The notes under the pieces: generated by a model
Told to the model about the DNA's origin: nothing
What the model saw: the letters and a program-made list of their open reading frames with translations, nothing else
Databases searched by the model: none
NCBI GenBank assembly: GCA_023399675.1
Contig: JAEWOM010000154.1
Span: forward strand, 1-8,108
Source of the DNA: Bacteroidota bacterium
GTDB lineage: Bacteria > Bacteroidota > Bacteroidia > Flavobacteriales > Weeksellaceae
Length of the DNA stretch: 8,108 bases
Direction of reading: 5' to 3'
Program-made: the position numbers and the translations under genes
Part shown: in pieces, positions 7,231 through 8,108 of the stretch
Position numbering within the stretch: the stretch's first letter is position 1
How the letters are laid out: each line of letters begins with the position of its first letter

Positions 7231-7817
7231 TCAACTTTGGTCATAAACCGATCGATTGCCGAACGCAGTTTTTGCGCTGCAAGCTTCACAGATTCAGTCC
7301 AGTCGCTTGCGGCGCTGTCATCGGCACCGTCGCTAATGAATTTTAGTGAGATGAAGGGAATATTTTCGAGCAAAGCAACTTTCGCGAGCGCGTAACCTTC
7401 CATATCAATCACATTATATGCATCGGTTTTGTGACCGACTTCGAAATTATCTCCTGATCCACATGTGCCCTGCGAAAATCCCGGCAATGCAATGCCGTTA
7501 GTCAGCACAATCGGTATACTCTCAAAAGGCGTTTGGAACGCACTGAATCCCAAGGAACTAACATCCATATCACGCTGTATGAAATTCGTGCAGCAAACCA
7601 GTTCGCCTCTTGCAAAAAAACTGCTTCCTGCGGTTCCGAGATTTACAATAATATCAGGCGAAAATCTCGAAATTGCCTTTAGCAGATGATATCCGGCATT
7701 AATTTTTCCGAGACCGGTGAAAACGGTGTTTACATCATCAAAACTGTTTCCGGCTTCGCTCTCCATTGCGAAAATGAAAAGCGGATTAAGAAAGGTGTGT
7801 TCTTCAATATGTATCAT
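7224..7817 (-). CDS. Purine nucleosidase of the phosphorylase superfamily (MTA/SAH nucleosidase-like)
   Basis: The 197-residue protein has the fold signatures of the PNP_UDP_1 family: FAMESE (16-21), where Glu21 aligns with catalytic Glu12 of E. coli MTA/SAH nucleosidase; GLGKIN (35-40); NLGTAGS (59-65); RDMDV (82-86); GSGDNF (120-125); DMEG (138-141), with Glu140 as the ribose-contacting glutamate; and ISDGAD (161-166), with Asp163 as the purine-N7 acid. These residues predict hydrolysis of an adenosine-type nucleoside to free base and sugar. It is roughly 35 residues shorter than E. coli Pfs, so substrate (methylthioadenosine, S-adenosylhomocysteine, futalosine or another) is not settled. 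The ATG at 7815-7817 is needed to keep the first beta strand, which ends at FAMESE, yet it directly follows the seven-T tract of the terminator behind fabG, leaving no ribosome-binding site. It is convergent with guaC with no gap. Confidence 0.8.
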   Translation of the reverse strand: MIHIEEHTFLNPLFIFAMESEAGNSFDDVNTVFTGLGKINAGYHLLKAISRFSPDIIVNLGTAGSSFFARGELVCCTNFIQRDMDVSSLGFSAFQTPFESIPIVLTNGIALPGFSQGTCGSGDNFEVGHKTDAYNVIDMEGYALAKVALLENIPFISLKFISDGADDSAASDWTESVKLAAQKLRSAIDRFMTKVDG

Positions 7818-7840
7818 AAAAAAAGGCTTTATAAAAAGCC
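7818..7840 (-). terminator. Rho-independent terminator downstream of the fabG-like gene
   Basis: Read on the minus strand, GGCTTT, a four-base loop and AAAGCC (7840 down to 7825) form a perfect six-base-pair stem, followed immediately by seven T (7824 down to 7818). It lies 26 bases after the stop codon of the fabG-like gene. The T-run ends exactly at the nucleosidase start codon. On the plus strand the same stem is followed by a mixed T-rich stretch (CTGTTCTGTTTATTTC), so it might weakly stop guaC read-through coming from the left; this second role is inference. Confidence 0.8.
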
Positions 7841-7866
7841 CTGTTCTGTTTATTTCTAATTTTACC

Positions 7867-8108
7867 TTACGTCAAGAGGCCACCGCAAACATTGAGAACC
7901 TGCCCGGTGATGTAGCCGGACAGATCACTGCCCAGAAAAACACAAGCGTTGGCAACATCCTCCGGAACGCCTCCCCTCTTCATCGGAACATCATCTCTCC
8001 ACTGCTCAATCACTTTCTGATCGAGTGCCGCCGTCATTTCAGTTTCAATAAATCCGGGTGCAATTGCGTTGCAGCGTATGTTTCTGGAGCCCAGTTCCAG
8101 TGCTACGG
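7867..8108 (-). CDS. fabG: 3-oxoacyl-ACP reductase-like short-chain dehydrogenase, 3' part only
   Basis: The C-terminal 79 residues of a short-chain dehydrogenase/reductase are visible, ending with TAA at 7869-7867; the rest lies beyond the right edge. The segment begins VALELGSRNIRCNAIAPGFI, the conserved region after the catalytic Tyr-Lys in FabG, where the proline-glycine turn helps bind NADP(H). It then shows ETEMT, PMKRGGVPEDVANA and a C-terminal YITGQVLNVCGG, all typical of FabG, which reduces beta-ketoacyl-ACP in fatty acid elongation. The Ser-Tyr-Lys catalytic residues and the Rossmann nucleotide-binding motif are outside the window, so activity cannot be judged and another short-chain dehydrogenase remains possible. 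It is followed by a clear intrinsic terminator. Confidence 0.85.
   Translation of the reverse strand, partial: VALELGSRNIRCNAIAPGFIETEMTAALDQKVIEQWRDDVPMKRGGVPEDVANACVFLGSDLSGYITGQVLNVCGGLLT

Overview
The window looks like a chromosomal segment from a member of the Bacteroidota, most likely a flavobacterium-like lineage. Three things suggest this. The large GTPase gene matches the Bacteroidota-specific EF-G paralog family (EF-G2). The starts of all the plus-strand genes have A-rich leaders without a Shine-Dalgarno sequence, as is usual in that phylum. The gene set is ordinary for the group. No mobile elements, tRNA or rRNA genes, CRISPR arrays or clearly foreign-looking stretches were seen.

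Layout, left to right. (1) The 3' end of a NuoF-like formate dehydrogenase beta subunit gene (fdsB-like), cut by the window edge. (2) A 143-base gap holding a bulged stem-loop and a possible promoter. (3) A complete gene for a 707-residue EF-G paralog with altered GTPase motifs. (4) After 49 bases, a complete 912-residue formate dehydrogenase alpha subunit gene (fdsA-like, Cys-type molybdenum/tungsten enzyme). (5) After 59 bases, a 185-residue HD-domain protein of the MESH1 / small alarmone hydrolase type. (6) After 25 bases, guaC (GMP reductase). Genes 3 to 6 run the same way with short gaps and no clear terminator between them, so they could form one transcription unit. (7) On the minus strand, a 197-residue nucleosidase of the phosphorylase superfamily, whose stop codon directly abuts the guaC stop. 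(8) A minus-strand intrinsic terminator. (9) The 3' end of a minus-strand fabG-like short-chain dehydrogenase gene, cut by the window edge.

How the genes may work together. The two formate dehydrogenase subunits would oxidise formate and pass electrons through Fe-S clusters to FMN and NAD+ in the beta subunit. Embedded between them is a translocation factor whose family has been described in Bacteroides as lacking GTPase activity and supporting translation under carbon limitation. Downstream are a predicted ppGpp hydrolase and GMP reductase, both of which act on guanine nucleotides. A plausible reading, which is inference only, is a set of genes serving energy and guanine-nucleotide economy in slow or starved growth. 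The most checkable oddities are the apparent loss of all four ligands of the His-Cys3 [4Fe-4S] cluster in the alpha subunit, the altered G-domain of the EF-G paralog together with its position inside the formate dehydrogenase locus, and the nucleosidase start codon lying directly on the T-tract of the upstream gene's terminator.
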